Assembly: GCA_029211095.1 (NCBI GenBank)
Contig: JARGFS010000010.1
Span: 1-38,936, forward strand
DNA length: 38,936 bases
Source: a bacterium
GTDB lineage: Bacteria; Zixibacteria; MSB-5A5; GN15; FEB-12
Direction: 5' to 3'
Under the pieces are notes generated by a model. That model did no database searches and was not told the DNA's origin. It was given only the letters and a program-made list of their open reading frames with translations. Below are positions 37,399-38,936 of the stretch, piece after piece (the stretch's first letter is position 1; the number at the start of each line of letters is the position of its first letter). The position numbers and the translations under genes are program-made.

Positions 37399-38865
37399 TT
37401 ATCTTACGTCATAGCGCAAAAAGGATACAAAGGCAGCCGCAAAACTGAGCAGGCAGAGGGTTGACAGCAATCCAAAATCCAAAACAACCGCCTGGGCAAC
37501 TTTGGAATCATTTGTTTTGGGATGTTCAAACTGCGGCTTGTCTGTAATATCCAGCCCGGCATCATCGTGGGAAGTGCCTATCGTAACTCCTTTTTCAGAA
37601 TCCATCTCGATCATGATACCCCCGAACTGACCGGACTCAGCCTGCTTCTGCTCCGTATACTCGTTGAATTTGGTTCGGAACTCATCAATGCTGGCCTCGT
37701 ATCTTGATTTCATTTCAGTATCGTTTCCAGCCAATGTCATGGCGCCCAGTTGGAGCGCCGAAGCTGGCGAGAAACGGGATACAGTGAACCCGAGTCGCCG
37801 CTGGACCTGTTTTTTGTTCTGCCAATCGTTCATGATTTTCCGCTCGTATTCTTCAATCTCCAGTTGAACAACTCGCCGGGCTGAATCTTCCGCCTTCATC
37901 CGAGCCCACATAGCCATTTCCGCCTCTTCTTCTTCTTCGGGAGTCATGCTCTCGAGATTCTGGCGCTCGGTCTCCGTCCACCTTTTCTCGGAAGCATCAT
38001 AATACTGAGCCCAGAGATCTTTGGCGTATCCATCACGGACCCCTTCAATCTCGGCCAGGCTGGGGACATCCACAATGCTCCCGGCCGCCATCACCCCGGC
38101 CCGCGGGATGATCAGAACAAAGGCCACCCATAGCACCAGCGAGAACAAAAACGAGATACTGGATCGCCTGGTCAGAGCTGAGATCAGTACGCCTATCATC
38201 ACAAAGAGCGTTATGTATTGCAACGAGAGTGCAATTAACAACAGCAGCCGGAGCCAGTCCGAGCCGGTCAGGGGAACCCCAAAAAGCTGGACGATCAGCA
38301 GTGACAAAAGAATGGGAATACAGACTGGCAAAACCAAGCCCAACCAGGAACCAATCGCTTTACCCAGTATATACTGGGCTCGTGGAATGGCGTTGGAGAA
38401 AACCAACCGAAGGGTTCCGTTTTCTCGCTCGCCGTTGATGGCGTCATAGGTAAAGAGAATTGCAAAGAGTGACAGGACGATCTGGATTATAAAAACAAAA
38501 TCCGTAATCCGAAAGACGGCAAAGATAGGATCATCGGAGTACGGACTATGCTTCATTTTGACCGATGACTCGGTTGACACCGCACTCCACCTCCCAATGT
38601 CATAGTTGAGCCCCGAGACAAATATGGACATCGGGTTTGGCTCTCTGTATACCTTCTCGGTAAGGGAATGCCATGAACTCTGCTGCTCCATCCGCTGCTG
38701 CGCCAGCGAGACAGCGGTGTTGTACTGATCCACTGACTGCCGGTACTCCATAATGCCGATGAAGACGCTCAATAGAAGGAGCAATGAGCAGACAGCAAAA
38801 GTGGCCACAAATTTCGGGCTTAGCAGAATTGCTCTGAGCTCTTTTTGTATCACCAACTTAATCAT
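37399..38865 (-). CDS. ABC-2 type transporter permease (DUF3526-like)
   Basis: IQKELRAILLSPKFVATFAVCSLLLLLSVFIGIMEYRQS...FTYDAINGERENGTLRLVFSNAIPRAQYILGKAIGSWLGL; TMs at both ends. Confidence 0.88.
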   Translation of the reverse strand: MIKLVIQKELRAILLSPKFVATFAVCSLLLLLSVFIGIMEYRQSVDQYNTAVSLAQQRMEQQSSWHSLTEKVYREPNPMSIFVSGLNYDIGRWSAVSTESSVKMKHSPYSDDPIFAVFRITDFVFIIQIVLSLFAILFTYDAINGERENGTLRLVFSNAIPRAQYILGKAIGSWLGLVLPVCIPILLSLLIVQLFGVPLTGSDWLRLLLLIALSLQYITLFVMIGVLISALTRRSSISFLFSLVLWVAFVLIIPRAGVMAAGSIVDVPSLAEIEGVRDGYAKDLWAQYYDASEKRWTETERQNLESMTPEEEEEAEMAMWARMKAEDSARRVVQLEIEEYERKIMNDWQNKKQVQRRLGFTVSRFSPASALQLGAMTLAGNDTEMKSRYEASIDEFRTKFNEYTEQKQAESGQFGGIMIEMDSEKGVTIGTSHDDAGLDITDKPQFEHPKTNDSKVAQAVVLDFGLLSTLCLLSFAAAFVSFLRYDVR

Positions 38866-38885
38866 ATTGCTTCCCTTCTCTCCAA

Positions 38886-38936
38886 CTAACGGGCGTCATA
38901 ACGGTTAAAACCAACAAAGGCGCCGGCGAAAAATAT
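38886..38936 (-). CDS. C-terminal end of a second ABC-2 type permease, truncated by the window edge
   Basis: Reverse strand reads IFFAGAFVGFNRYDAR*, matching AAFVSFLRYDVR* at the end of the downstream permease. Confidence 0.6.
   Translation of the reverse strand: MFFAGAFVGFNRYDAR

Noticed and set aside
1-38936. CRISPR arrays, transposases, integrases, restriction-modification or toxin-antitoxin modules
   Set aside because: Looked for and not seen; no regularly spaced repeats and no matching protein families in the ORF translations.

Overview
This 38.9-kb window is gene-dense bacterial chromosome. TonB-dependent transport, a PorSS/T9SS-type C-terminal sorting domain, dockerin-like repeats and kinase/beta-propeller proteins suggest an FCB-group-like organism (inference only). 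Recognisable content: a MarR regulator with two tandem GIY-YIG-like paralogs; a protein rich in CxxC motifs; two serine hydrolases (beta-lactamase-like); an OmpR/PhoB-type response regulator; a TonB-dependent receptor followed by a beta-helix/dockerin protein and a T9SS-type secreted protein; an MscS channel; a Ser/Thr kinase with a beta-propeller region; LemA + DUF2207; peptidase U32; an RRM protein; bacilliredoxin (BrxA/B); TypA/BipA; a DASS transporter; a CzcCBA/CusCBA-type metal efflux operon led by a small Cys-rich secreted protein; DinB; PEP carboxylase; and tandem ABC-2 permeases (the second cut by the window end). I found no rRNA, tRNA, CRISPR array or intact mobile element. The best second-look items are mostly outside the ORF track: (1) an MscS C-terminal gene remnant at 2453-2728; (2) a frameshifted outer-membrane-protein remnant at 33474-33783; (3) a 36-aa Lys-rich micro-ORF preceded by a multi-hairpin intergenic region; (4) a terminator-like hairpin with an alternative pairing partner in the typA leader; (5) overlapping inverted repeats and an apparently leaderless promoter in front of the metal-efflux operon; (6) a 16-bp tandem repeat carrying an ATG in each unit at the 5' end of ppc; (7) the tandem degenerate GIY-YIG-like proteins.
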